A DNA stretch of 64,000 nt, from the NCBI RefSeq assembly GCF_038502225.1, contig NC_091311.1, positions 28,086,122 to 28,150,121 on the forward strand. The letters are read 5' to 3'. The position numbers were made by a program, and so were the translations under genes. The notes below the pieces were generated by a model. The model was not told the origin of the DNA and searched no databases. It saw only the letters and a list, made by a program, of their open reading frames with translations. This document shows, piece after piece, positions 22,651 through 32,626 of the stretch (the first letter of the stretch is position 1; every line of letters begins with the position of its first letter). Origin of the DNA: Cherax quadricarinatus (taxonomy: Eukaryota; Arthropoda; Malacostraca; Decapoda; Parastacidae).

Positions 22651-22756
22651 GGCCTATGATGCCACCTCCGTCAACAACCCTTCACACGTCTGTCGATAGG
22701 AGTGAAATATTAGTCAGCACTCGTACCCTCCCACCCTCCCTCTATCCCTCCCTGAA

Positions 22757-22880
22757 TTCCTCCCATCCCCAGCATTCCCTCCTCCCATCCCCATCATTCC
22801 CTCCTCCCATCCCCATCATTCTCTCCTCCCATCCCCATCATTCCCTCCTCCCATCCCCATCATTCCCTCCTCCCATCCCT
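22757..22880. repeat. 22-bp minisatellite, about 5.5 copies
   Basis: Tandem repeats of cattccctcctcccatcccc plus at, nearly identical between copies. Confidence 0.9.
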
Positions 22881-22899
22881 CCCTTCTATAACGCTAACG

Positions 22900-23610
22900 A
22901 CCATCTCACATAATTATCTCTCACTTAATAATAAAATACAATATACTGTGAAGAATGTTTTAAAACTGGAGTCAAAAACGGTGACATTACTAACATTTTA
23001 CCAAGAGAGACGCAGGTTATGGAGAGCATCTCAAGCAGCCTTAAAGTCCCCTGTGACTTCTTATAACATATAACTACAAGTGACATTTTTCAAGAATAGT
23101 TTGTTGGAAGTTTTAGTTGAACAGTTCTCTCTAACATTCGTGGAGGCTGTTAATGTTGGTCAAATTGGTAGTTAATTGGTAGTGAAAGTCACAATAGGGC
23201 AATATAATTGTTAAGTTTACGGAGTGAAGGGTTCTAGTTACTTAAATTACAATACCAGTACAAATATGACGAGATAGTATATGCTTCTAATAATATATGG
23301 GAGTTGAAGGAAGGCTGGAAGATCATGGACACAACTGAGTGAAAGAAAGACGGTTCAGACTGCTTAGTATCGTATATTGTTCTCTCAAAAATTCTTCCTC
23401 TTTATGTTATTCCTGGGAGACTTATCTCTTCTTGAGACACGAGTATTTACCACAGGTAGTAGAGAGAACGCAGGTGCTACCACAGGCAGTAGATAGTATC
23501 TAGGTGCTACAACAGGTAGTAGGGAGCACCCATGTTCTACTGCATGATGTATGCTGTTGTTGTGTGGAAGTTCTTTAAGTCGTCCCAGCATATCCAACCT
23601 GTGAATGGTA
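22900..23610. other. Unassigned AT-rich sequence
   Basis: No gene recognised. A loose repeat around 23450-23530 (accacaggtagtagagag and variants, roughly 36 bp apart) is the only structure seen. Confidence 0.45.
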
Positions 23611-23625
23611 GTAGCTGGTTTATTG

Positions 23626-24043
23626 TGCACCCCATGTCCGTCCTGTGGATGGTAGTGCACCCCATGTCCGTCCTGTGGATGGTAGTGCACCCCATGTCCG
23701 TCCTGTGGATGGTAGTGCACCCCATGTCCGTCCTGTGGATGGTAGTGCACTCCATGTCCGTCCTGTGGATGGTAGTGCACCCCATGTCCGTCCTGTGGAT
23801 GGTAGTGCACCCCATGTCCGTCCTGTGGATGGTAGTGCACCCCATGTCCGTCCTGTGGATGGTAGCGCACCCCATGTCCGTCCTGTGGATGGTAGTGCAC
23901 CCCATGTCCGTCCTGTGGATGGTAGTGCACCCCATGTCCGTCCTGTGTATGGTAGCGCACCCCATGTCCGTCCTGTGGATGGTAGTGCACCCCATGTCCG
24001 TCCTGTGGATGGTAGTGCACCCCATGTCCGTCCTGTGGATGGT
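23626..24043. repeat. 30-bp minisatellite, about 14 near-identical copies
   Basis: Unit caccccatgtccgtcctgtg + gatggtagtg, 30 bp, repeated with almost no divergence (single changes such as tccatg, tgtatg, gtagcg). Because 30 is divisible by 3 and no frame has a stop, several frames on both strands stay open for 145-211 codons. These are repeat artefacts, not genes. Confidence 0.97.
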
Positions 24044-24508
24044 AAGCAAAAACACAAGAAGGCCTATGAACTAGGCCCTAAAAAAGTACATCTCGATATA
24101 TATTTACAGTTTCTATTTTATCTGCAGCAAGAAAAAAATTGACAAGAAAAAAATATGACTCTTCTTCAAAAAATTCTGTTGTCAGATATTTCATTAATAA
24201 GATATACTGACGTGTCACAAAAAATGGAACTAATATTACAAAATTTATGAGATGTTGTGTTTGTAAAAGTGCTCTCTAAACCCGTATGGACCATAAAGTC
24301 AAAATTCACGAGAGTGCATATGCTCCCTCGTACAAGAGAAATTTCCCTAGTCTATGCAGCGAATTTCCCCCTTTAAGGCCGCAATTTTTGTGAACCAACC
24401 AGGAAATTCGTTGTTGTAATATCGTGTTTTATTTTATTTCGACAGCCAGGAGAAATATCCCTTAATAAACACAGGGGGAGAATTTTGAAAGCCATCCATC
24501 ATTTTTTT
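24044..24508. other. Unassigned AT-rich sequence before the gap
   Basis: No gene recognised. Confidence 0.5.
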
Positions 24509-24608
24509 NNNNNNNNNNNNNNNNNNNNNNNNNNNNNNNNNNNNNNNNNNNNNNNNNNNNNNNNNNNNNNNNNNNNNNNNNNNNNNNNNNNNNNNNNNNN
24601 NNNNNNNN
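24509..24608. other. Assembly gap (100 N)
   Basis: Exactly 100 undetermined bases, the conventional size for a scaffold gap of unknown length. It truncates the RTE-like LINE on its right. Confidence 0.99.
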
Positions 24609-26045
24609 CTCTTCTCCTATTTTTAACTGACAAATCCATTTTTTCTCTAGGCTTCCTTAACTTGTTAATCTCACTCCAAAACTTTCTTATTTTTAACAAA
24701 ATTTGTTGATAACATCTCACCCACTCTCTCATTTGCTCTCTTTTTACATTGCTTCACCACTCTCTTAACCTCTCTCTTTTTCTCCATATACTCTTCCCTC
24801 CTTGCATCACTTCTACTTTGTAAAAACTTCTCATATGCTAACTTTATCTCTCTTACTACTCTATTCACATCATCATTCCACCAATCGCTCCTCTTCCCTC
24901 CCGCACCCACTTTCCTGTAACCACAAACTTCTGCTGAACACTCTAACACTACATTTTTAAACCTACCCCATACCTCTTCGATCCCATTGCCTATGTTCTC
25001 ATTAGCCCATCTATCCTCCAATAGCTGTTTTATCTTACCATAACTGCCTCCTCTTTTAGTTTATAAACCTTCACCTCTCTCTTCCCTGATGCTTCTATTC
25101 TCCTTGTATCCCATCTACTTTTTACTCTAAGTGTAGCTACAACTAGAAAGTGATCTGATATATCTGTGGCCCCTCTATAAACATGTACATCCTGAAGTCT
25201 ACTCAACAGTCTTTTATCTACCAATACATAATCCAACAAACTGTCATTTCGCCCTACATCATATCTTGTATACTTATTTATCCTCTTTTTCTTAAAATAT
25301 GTATTACCTATAACTGAACCCCTTTCTATACAAAGTTCAATCAAAGGGCTCCCATTATCATTTACACCTGGCACCCCAAAGTTACCTACCACACCCTCTT
25401 TAAAAGTTTCTCCTACTTTAGCATTCAGATCCCCTACCACAATTACTCTCTCACTTGGTTCATAGGCTCCTATACATTCACTTAACATCTCCCAAAATCT
25501 CTCTCTCTCCTCTACATTCCTCTCTTCTCCAGGTGCATACACGCTTATTATGACCCACTTTTCGCATCCAACCTTTACTTTAATCCACATAATTCTTGAA
25601 TTTACACATTCATATTCTCTTTTTTCCTTCCGTAACTGATCCTTCAACATTACTGCTACCCCTTCCTTTGCTCTAACTCTCTCAGATACTCCAGATTTAA
25701 TCCCATTTATTTCCACCCACCGAAACTCCCCTACCCTCTTCAGCTTTGTTTTGCTTAGGGCAAGGACATCCAACTTCTTTTCATTCATAACATCAGCAGT
25801 CTTCTGTTTCTTGTCATCCGCACTACATCCACGCACATTCAAGCATCCCAGTTGTATAAAGTTTTTCTTCTTCTCTTTTTTAGTAAATGTCTACAGGAGA
25901 AGGGGTTACTAGCCCATTGCTCCCTGCATTTTAGTCGCCTCATACGACACGCATGGCTTAAGGAGGAAAGATTCTTTTCCACTTCCCCATGGACAATAGA
26001 AGAAATAAAGAAGAACAAGAGCTATTTAGAAAAAGGAGAAAAACC
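24609..26045 (-). mobile_element. Family B (RTE-like) LINE, 5' half
   Basis: On the - strand, 25842-25030 encodes an AP-type endonuclease: [63 protein letters not shown] and ISDHFLVVATLRV are the expected successive motifs. A frameshift near 25025 leads into the linker region (QLLEDRWANENIGNG, WWNDDVNRVVREI) up to the gap. The reverse transcriptase, if present, is lost in the gap. Other copies of the family, with RT, lie at 49243-50927, 53318-54075 and 56706-58300. The sequence 25860-26045 matches no coding part and is probably the 5' end. Confidence 0.85.
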
Positions 26046-26047
26046 TA

Positions 26048-26051
<4 letters not shown>

Positions 26052-26135
<84 letters not shown>
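26052..26135. repeat. (TA)n microsatellite
   Basis: About 84 bp of TA repeat. Confidence 0.97.
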
Positions 26136-26139
<4 letters not shown>

Positions 26140-26215
26140 TGCATGTGCGTGTCTGTGAAGTGTGACCAAAGTGTAAGTAGGAGTAGCAAGATATCCCTGT
26201 TATCTAGCGTGTTTA

Positions 26216-26287
26216 ATATATATTATATACATATATATATAATATATTTTTATATATTTATATATATATATATATATTATGTATTAT

Positions 26288-26381
<94 letters not shown>

Positions 26382-26400
26382 ATATATAGTTATATATAAA
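26216..26400. repeat. (TA)n microsatellite, interrupted
   Basis: TA-rich tract with T-run interruptions, immediately right of which the family D LINE begins (its 3' end, since it reads - strand). Confidence 0.95.
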
Positions 26401-26404
26401 AATA

Positions 26405-29400
26405 TAGGGAGGTACCACCTCTAGAACTGTCGTAGGGACCCTCATCCTCAGAGAAAGAATAAACTTGCTTCAGGGAAAACTCTAGGTTCTCCCTGAAGCT
26501 GTTTGAGAATTTTCTCCTACCACCCCCTATATTTCAAGTATGTTTTATTTAAAGACAAAATACATTGGCCAAACATTAACAAAAATACAACAGAAAGTAA
26601 AACAACATAGGTAACTCAGAGCTTCATCTCGAATACTTCGTCCAGCTCCCCTGCGGTGGGCCGCGTGCCCAGAATGCTGCAGGCATTTCCTCTCTGGATC
26701 GCAACACTGAGTCTCTGAAAGAGGAAGCTGGTCGCCCTGTGGTCCTTGGTTTCTATGATGAGCTTTTCACCTAGCTCTTTGAGGAACTTTAGAGCACACT
26801 TGCCCCATGCTCCATGGGTCTCCGACCCTATTGGAATGAAGTTATAGCAAGGGGGAAGGTCTTCATATTTTCGGATCTTCTGGGTCTCCCTGTGGCTGGC
26901 AGCTCCACCCCCTTCCACTACGGAGTATGGCAAGTAGGTGTCTGCCAATGTGGCAGCACAGGTGTAGTCCCAGGCAATCTGTTTTCCATCCTTCCAGGGT
27001 AGCATAGTGGCTCCATCAGGACGCTTTTGACTTCCATCAGACCTCTGTACTTGGGGTTCCCGTTGAGCTGGGCAACGGGCTGTGGCGAGGCTTCTCTTTA
27101 TGTCATTGACCTCCTCATGTCTGGCATACTTCCCTTCTGCTGTGTGACACACGAGACCATGAAGTCCGAATTGATCAGCTGTAGCCCTGCCGCAAATACA
27201 CCTGTGTTCAGTGAGGATGGGGGCGGCTAGGCGAAGAGCAACACTAATCCGAATGGCCTGTGGGTCGAGACGGGTGCCCAGGGAGGAATTGGGAACAGCT
27301 AACAGGAAATCTCCTGAATGTGGTGCCTTCACTGCCAGAAGACGAGCTTTGCTCTTTCCTGAAGCATTGGAGAGCATTGTGTTGGCGATTTTTTTCCATG
27401 ATCGGTTTGTCCCAGTGGGACTGTTTGTGCTGTTTGGGAGGAGCTGGTCTACTGGAGGAGTCTGTAAGGGTGTCCCACCGAATCGCTGCTTCAGTAAACC
27501 TGGGGTCTTGAGCTCCTACCACGTCTCTCAAGCGTTCGGGCACTATCTTCTTGACTAATGCACTGGAAGCCAAACACGAAGACAGAAAAGCAGGTAAAGC
27601 AACATGCGTTGTTTTACGCACCCCTATACCTCCCAGTCGCACTGGGAGGGTTGCCTGATCCCATTGCTCATCCTCTAGTGACAGGTTCAGTGCCTTCTTA
27701 AAAGTTGATCTCAGGTGTGCATCATATTCATCGAGTGTTGGGTTGTCAAAAGAGGGTGCACACCTCAAGAAGTAAGCGAGTCTTGGCATAGTGAGACACC
27801 TTGTGAGGAGATACAGAGCATCATGGGCATCAAGATCACTTATTCTCTCCTCCATTCTCATCAGGTTATTCAGTTTGTCCCTGAGGACAGTATCGATGGC
27901 CTGGTGACCCAGCGGTGCCCCCAAGAGGGTACTGTTGGACGGAGTTGTAGTTGAGACTTCTTGGAGGATTCTTCGCACAGCATTGATTATTTCCTGGTTT
28001 GCTGTGATGATTTCACAATTGGAGGGATTGAGGATGAGTCCCAAGTCTTCTCCCTGTGTTTTCACCAGTTGTAGGTCCCCTACCAGGGACTCTTCAGTAC
28101 CTGCCAGAGTGCTGTCATCCAGGTACCAGATATTGAGCTCACTGCGTAGGCTGGAAGTTAGTTCTCTTACTGCCAAGCAGAAGAGAAGTGGAGCGAGTGG
28201 GTCACCCTGCTGAACACCCTCTGATGATTGAATTTCATGTTCTCCAAACAAAAGAATTGAGGGTTTGCTGTAGCCGGCTGAAATGAAGGGAAAGAGACTG
28301 GGGAACCGAACCCGAACAGCTGGCAGAACAGCATCTCTCTTCACCATATTAAAGGGATTTCTAAAATCAAGTTTAACTATGGCCTTGTCTTCTGGTAGGT
28401 CTCTGATGTAGGCCCTTGCAGCATGAGCTGCAGCTTCACTGCCTTGAGAGACCCCAAAGCCCAGTTGGTGTGGCTGGAGTAAAGTGGCAGCTTCTAGGCG
28501 AATGTTTCTCACTGCTGCTTTGGCAACGAGACGGCGAAGAGTGTTTCCAACTTCAATGGGTCTGATTCCCCCATCCCTCTTCTTCGAAGCACATACTGAG
28601 GCTCCAAAAAAGAAAGGTTTAATTTCTTCTGGGATTCGCCCAGCCAGGCAATTGTTGACGAAAGTTGTTAACTCGGTGAGAAGAATTGATGCAGATTCAC
28701 CGAGTACTAGATTTACCATCTCTTTGAGGTGCTGAGGTCGAATTCCAGTGTAACCTCCTGCAGATCCTGCTGGAAATGACACGATCGCCTTATAGACTTC
28801 CGAGTCTGGCAAAGTTAATTGTTCAATGATGGGGTCTTCCTCAGGGTTGTCGTTGATGGCTATGGTGTCCCTGATTGGATGCTTGTCTCTTAGTGCTTGA
28901 GCCGTGGTCTCATCCATGGGGGCTACAGTGTCATCACTTGTAATTATTCTTATTGCTCCCACTGTGTTACCTTCGATTTTTTTGCTAACCTGTGCGCAAA
29001 TTTTCTCGTTTTCAGTGGGACTTTTCTTTCTCTTTGATTCCTGCGATGATGGGGCAGAGGGACACAGTTATCCGTTCTTGGGTAGTTGCGCACTACCTTG
29101 ATAACTGACGTGGTTAGCAGTTTGCCTCGTCTTTCAGGAACTGCAAGACAGACATTGCCGAACAAGAGTAGGTTGCGCCATGCTTGGATGGTGCCTCGGG
29201 CTTCTAAGTTGGTGGAACCTCCATTCACCCGCTTAAGGTCTGTGAATTTCCCTGCTGCATATGGGCGAGCAACTTTAGGGATGTGGGATAGTGTACTGCT
29301 AGCAGTGGATTTGAATGCCAACAGAAGGTTATCGCAAGTGACGAGGTTGCCATTGGAATTGTCATCTGCCTGTGGAGGCTGTGGGCTGCTCTCTGCTGGG

Positions 29401-29740
29401 GGCATATGTGATCCTGCACACCCATTGTGTGCACGAATGCGGCCATCATTGTTGCGTGCTCGAAACTCTCCACACACCTGACATGTGCCTCTTCTTTCAT
29501 TGTTGGGTGCATTGTTTCCCTGTCTTTGTGGCTGGCTGGCTTCATCATCTGCCATACCTCAAACTGTGTGGTAAGCCCAAGCTGAAGGGAAAATGGCGCA
29601 TGGCACATACCGCATGTGGTTCATGGTGGTGGTGGAGGGGGAGAGGGGTCTCCCGTCCTTGTGGTGGGCGGTGGAAGAAAGGGAGGAGTGGAAGATGTGT
29701 GATGAGGCGGAGTAGGGCACTCATTCCCTCCCAGGACAAG
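26405..29740 (-). mobile_element. Family D LINE with restriction-like endonuclease
   Basis: One retroelement reading - strand, located between (TA)n tracts (26216-26400 and 29755-29836). It consists of an N-terminal zinc-finger region, a reverse transcriptase and a C-terminal Cys/His knuckle plus PD-(D/E)XK-type nuclease. The order RT, Cys/His knuckle, nuclease is that of the early-branching LINEs (R2, NeSL, HERO, CRE types) that usually insert at specific sites. The element ends are inferred from the flanking microsatellites and are not exact. Confidence 0.75.
26616..29555 (-). pseudogene. Reverse transcriptase / PD-(D/E)XK endonuclease, two frameshifts
   Basis: The three consecutive frames fit one protein. 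Segment 1 (29555-about 28980): MADDEASQ start, zinc finger CQVCGEF ... RAHNGCAGSH, then a helical region. Segment 2 (about 28975-27390): RT with RDGGIRPIEVGNTLRRLVAK, motif A-like KLDFRNPFNMVKRDAVL, SSEGVQQGDPLAPLLF, catalytic WYLDDSTLAG, LNPSNCEII and a thumb region (LPVRLGGIGVRK). Segment 3 (about 27385-26616): CICGRATADQFGLHGLVC with a following RHEEVNDI, then RPDGATMLPWKDGK and, 15 residues after PD, D of WDYTCAATL, a nuclease-like pattern. Breaks fall in T-runs near 28975-28982 and 27388-27395, so sequencing error is as likely as decay. YLDD in place of the usual FADD/FVDD is unusual. Confidence 0.75.
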
Positions 29741-29749
29741 TCATATATA

Positions 29750-29751
29750 AA

Positions 29752-29836
<85 letters not shown>
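29750..29836. repeat. (TA)n microsatellite
   Basis: About 80 bp of TA repeat at the 5' side of the family D LINE. Confidence 0.97.
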
Positions 29837-29839
<3 letters not shown>

Positions 29840-29870
29840 ATAAGATCACAGTAAACAGGTGATTTCAAAA

Positions 29871-29952
29871 TATGCAAAACAACCACTCTGAAAGAATAGA
29901 GAAATTCCAAGCGCTTTCGTGACTACTCACATTATCAGAGTGGTTTTTTTGC

Positions 29953-29955
<3 letters not shown>
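29871..29955 (-). ncRNA. Hammerhead-ribozyme-like hairpin (degenerate), Penelope-type context
   Basis: A 21-bp inverted repeat with one mismatch (29871-29891 and 29935-29955) closes a 43-nt interior. On the - strand the interior reads CTGATAA, a stem-loop GTGA-GTAG-TCAC (29919-29930), GAAA, then the palindrome AGCGCT. This is the order of a type I hammerhead core (CUGANGA, stem II, GAAA, very short stem III). The conserved G of CUGANGA is replaced by A, so cleavage is doubtful. (TA)n flanks both sides. Minimal hammerheads with very short stem III are known from Penelope-like retroelements. The alternative is a plain TIR microelement. Confidence 0.4.

Positions 29956-29956
<1 letters not shown>

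Positions 29957-30026
<70 letters not shown>
29957..30026. repeat. (TA)n microsatellite
   Basis: About 68 bp of TA repeat between the hairpin and the Jockey-like fragment. Confidence 0.97.
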
Positions 30027-30029
<3 letters not shown>

Positions 30030-30450
30030 CCGTGTTCGGGTTAATAATATGCTGTCCCCGGACTTTGTCCAAGCTGAAGGCGTCCCCCAGGGATGTTTTG
30101 AGCACAACACTTCTCCTCCTTGCTATAAATGATTTGACCTCTCTTCTTCCATCCAATATTTGGTCATCCCTCTGTTGATGACTTCACTATTGCTTGTGCA
30201 GGTGCTGACTGTCACCTCATTACAGTTTCTCTCCAGCATGCGGTCAACCGTGTTTCCCATTGGGCAACCATGCATGGGTTTAAATTATCCACTACTAAAA
30301 CTCGCCAAATTACTTTTACTAGACGCTCTCATCTATCATCTTTTGTACCTCTATGGCTCGCGTATACCTAAACGTGATACGGTAAGGTTTCTAGGCCTTC
30401 TCTTTGACCGTAGGTTATCCTGAAAACCTCTCATTACCTCTCTGAAGGCA
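30030..30450 (+). mobile_element. Jockey-like LINE fragment (RT palm to thumb), frameshifted
   Basis: Translation across three frames gives the path QAEGVPQGC (motif B-like), a damaged catalytic box region, HAVNRVSHWATMHGF, KTRQITFTR, then LYGSRIPKRDTVRFLGLLFD, a typical Jockey-type RT continuation. Small indels break every frame and neither end of the ORF is present. Confidence 0.7.
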
Positions 30451-30455
30451 ACTTG

Positions 30456-30480
30456 TCACAGCCGGCTGAACCGGCTGTGA
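30456..30480. repeat. Short perfect hairpin
   Basis: Arms tcacagccgg and ccggctgtga with a 5-nt spacer ctgaa. It lies at the junction between the Jockey-like fragment and the SINE-like block. Confidence 0.7.
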
Positions 30481-30788
30481 CAATTGTTATTGATCAATAC
30501 CACTCGTCCGTGGTTACAATATATAAATACTGCTCGTGAGGCTAGTACGCCAAACAGGAATGAGAATGAAATTAGCTTAAAAGCTCCCACACCGTATGCC
30601 CTCGGATGGCGACCCAACAGCTAGCTCTGCTGGCTGCGCCATTCTTGTAGGGTTGGGTGGTACTGTGGTTTAAAGTGTTATGTGGTTCTCGCTTACCATG
30701 AGGCAGGCCAGTACAACATGGGTTCGAATCCTTGGCTAGCGCATTGTTGTTATTGATCAATATCACTCATCCGTGGTTACATTATTAT
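30481..30788 (+). mobile_element. tRNA-derived SINE-like block with 35-bp flanking direct repeats
   Basis: A tRNA-like part at about 30658-30740 has an A-box-like segment (gtggtttaaagtg) and a clear B box (gggttcgaatcc). Direct repeats of about 35 bp (ttgttattgatcaata..., 30484-30520 and 30745-30781) flank it. They are much longer than a usual target duplication and have two differences. They may be part of the repeat unit itself. Confidence 0.55.
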
Positions 30789-31080
30789 TATAGTCAAAAA
30801 ATAAAAGGCAATGAGAAAACTATGTTCTGTCGCGTTTTTTCCAATAACCATGGGTAGCACATCTAACAAACACAAAGCATGACATGAAATGTAACTATTT
30901 ACTATCTGTACATCTACACTAGACAATAATGTTATACAGTAAATGTGAGTGTCATTCCTACAATACGTATGCCATGCACAATTTTTTTTTATAGATTTAA
31001 CAAAAAATGAAAGTGATATTTGTTTATAGTTATTTATTCCCTGACTTCATATATCCCAGCTAGGAATGCATCCGACTGTA
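30789..31080. other. Unassigned AT-rich sequence
   Basis: Nothing recognised. Confidence 0.5.
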
Positions 31081-31301
31081 AAGTAAAAGGACACAAGTGC
31101 AACTAATGTGACATTTTATTGTGGCAACGTTTCGCTCTCCAGGAGCTTTGACAAGCCGTTACAAACAGTACATGGACACAGAGGGTATATATAGGCTCAG
31201 AGTGAGGTGCAATACTAGTGGTAGTAGTAGTGATATAAGTTGTTGTAGTAGTAGTTGCCACAATAAAATGCCACATTAGTTGCACTTGTGTCCTTTTACT
31301 T
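31081..31301. mobile_element. 221-bp element with 47-bp inverted termini
   Basis: Arms 31081-31127 and 31255-31301 are inverted copies with one mismatch in 47 bp (first bases aagtaaaaggacacaagtgc). The interior has ggcaacgtttcgctctccag and a GTAGTA microsatellite. No ORF. This could be a foldback MITE or an LTR-like part of a Penelope-type element. No clear target duplication is seen, although atgcatccgactg (31066) and atgcatcagactg (31337) resemble each other. Confidence 0.7.
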
Positions 31302-31496
31302 AACATATTGTCTGTAATTCTACCAACTTTATTACAATGCATCAGACTGAAAGATGAAAATTGAGACACACTCTGATCGGAGGTTCTATCCCCGTCCGTG
31401 GTATGGTTTTTTTTTTTCTAGGTATCTATTTTGTAGACGTTTCGCCATCAATACAGTGCCTATAAGCATATTGACACGAGTGGTCCCCTTTTGCAG

Positions 31497-31686
31497 CTGG
31501 AAGCTCCGAGCTCGCCGTGTGTTAGCTCATCTGATAGTGCTGCTGTTGATCATAGCCAGTGCCTATGCTGTGGTGCTCCTGGTGCAGCGCTCTGAGGGAG
31601 TCGACGCTTCCTCCTCCTGGTACCGTCAGAACGAACTTACCATCATCCTCACCCTCATATCCATGATCTACCCGAACATCTTTGAC
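31497..31686 (+). CDS. Tmc: Tmc exon (helices 3 and 4)
   Basis: First recognised exon of a transmembrane channel-like gene. TMC proteins of the TMC1/2/3 type form the pore of mechanotransduction channels in sensory cells at the plasma membrane. The acceptor ccccttttgcag precedes the exon; its first base completes a codon. It reads WKLRARRVLAHLIVLLLII ... QRSEGVD (helix 3), then RQNELTIILTLISMIYPNIFD (helix 4 start), ending at donor gtgagc in phase 0. Helix numbering follows the ten-helix TMC model. Exons for the cytosolic N-terminus and helices 1-2 must lie upstream and were not recognised in the window. The whole gene must exceed 32 kb. The assignment to the TMC1/2/3 clade is from resemblance recalled for the downstream exons, not from a tree. 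Confidence 0.9.
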
Positions 31687-32037
31687 GTGAGCTGCAGCAT
31701 TTTTTTTCCCCGTTGCTATAAACAGTGTCAATTTTCCTTATTTCCTTGAGTGTGATAATGGCTTATCCCACTGTACCTTCCACTGCGTTTATGGGCACTG
31801 AAACTCTGCTCCCATTCATGTGTTTAGCTAGCTGTAGTTGCTGGGTTCAAAAATTTGCTCATTGCCCAAACATCTTAATTAACCATGACAGTCGCTCTCA
31901 TCTAGCCTCCTGAGAGCAATTACACCTACTGATATAGATGTGTATCGAATCTGCCTCCACTACTATATTATCCAGTTTATTACCACATTCTGGCCACCTT
32001 AATATGGAATAAATACCGAGATTTCTTCATACGACAG

Positions 32038-32166
32038 ATCGTTGGACTATTGGAAGTGCGACACCCGAGGAACCAGCTTCAGTGGCAACTCGCACGTATA
32101 ATGGCTCTCAACCTCCTCAACCTCTACACCCTCATCTTTGCACTTTTCTCCAAAGTCGACGACATG
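32038..32166 (+). CDS. Tmc: Tmc exon (helix 5), GC donor
   Basis: Joins the previous exon in phase 0 after acceptor cttcatacgacag. It reads IVGLLEVRHPRNQLQWQLAR then IMALNLLNLYTLIFALFSKV DDM, matching the TMC segment with a short acidic or basic stretch, then helix 5 with the typical N-L-Y-T. The only donor that keeps frame with the next exon is gcaagt at 32167, giving a GC-AG intron. The alternative gtagta at 32171 shifts the frame away from the open downstream exon. Confidence 0.88.
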
Positions 32167-32270
32167 GCAAGTAGTAACAACTTGCAAGATATTCCTAGAT
32201 TATCTGAAATTGAGGATAAAGCTAAGATAATTATTATTTAAATAATAAAAGGCTATTAAACATATTTCAG

Positions 32271-32626
32271 ACAACAGAACTGGGCGAGTTGAAGAGCAAC
32301 TTGACTGAGACCTACAGTGTGTCAACTCCCTCGGATTTTACCACCAGCTCCCAAACTATGCCACTCCTTTCTAATGAGTCTCGCTTTCCCTGGCTCTATA
32401 TAAACACCACAGATGTTTCCTACCTGTCTAATAACTTTAATATTTCCACTTATGATACACTAAATGCTTCACAACTAGGCATAACCGAGTCTATGATCGA
32501 CTTGACCACAGCCTCCATGTTTTTGCCAACTACGACGCCTGGCTCAACAGCTCCCCACGAGGGGCAGCCCCTAGGACTCGGTACCACCTTGGGCACTACA
32601 CTTCTGGCTGCTGCAGCATTCACAGG
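32271..32626 (+). CDS. Tmc: Tmc exon, extracellular loop part 1
   Basis: Acceptor catatttcag; 118 codons plus 2 bases; donor gtgagt at 32627. It encodes TTELGELKSNLTETYSVS and then a Ser/Thr-rich sequence with several N-glycosylation sequons (NLT, NES, NTT, NIS, NAS), ending TLLAAAAFTG. By TMC topology this lies in the extracellular loop between helices 5 and 6. The following intron is 11 kb and holds the composite hAT element. Confidence 0.82.

Noticed and set aside
23626..24043. CRISPR-like array (30-bp repeats)
   Set aside because: Repeats are directly adjacent with no spacers, and the DNA is eukaryotic.
23385..24142. Several 145-211 residue repeat proteins on both strands
   Set aside because: A 30-bp repeat without stops keeps many frames open; there is no start, signal or splice evidence.
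24485..24732. Frames running through the N block
   Set aside because: Undetermined bases cannot support a reading frame.
30658..30740. Genuine tRNA gene
   Set aside because: Only the B box fits well; the cloverleaf is poor and the context is a dispersed repeat.
32050..32241. Reading the helix-5 exon straight through to 32241
   Set aside because: After 32166 the peptide loses TMC character, and splicing at the GC donor restores phase with the next exon.
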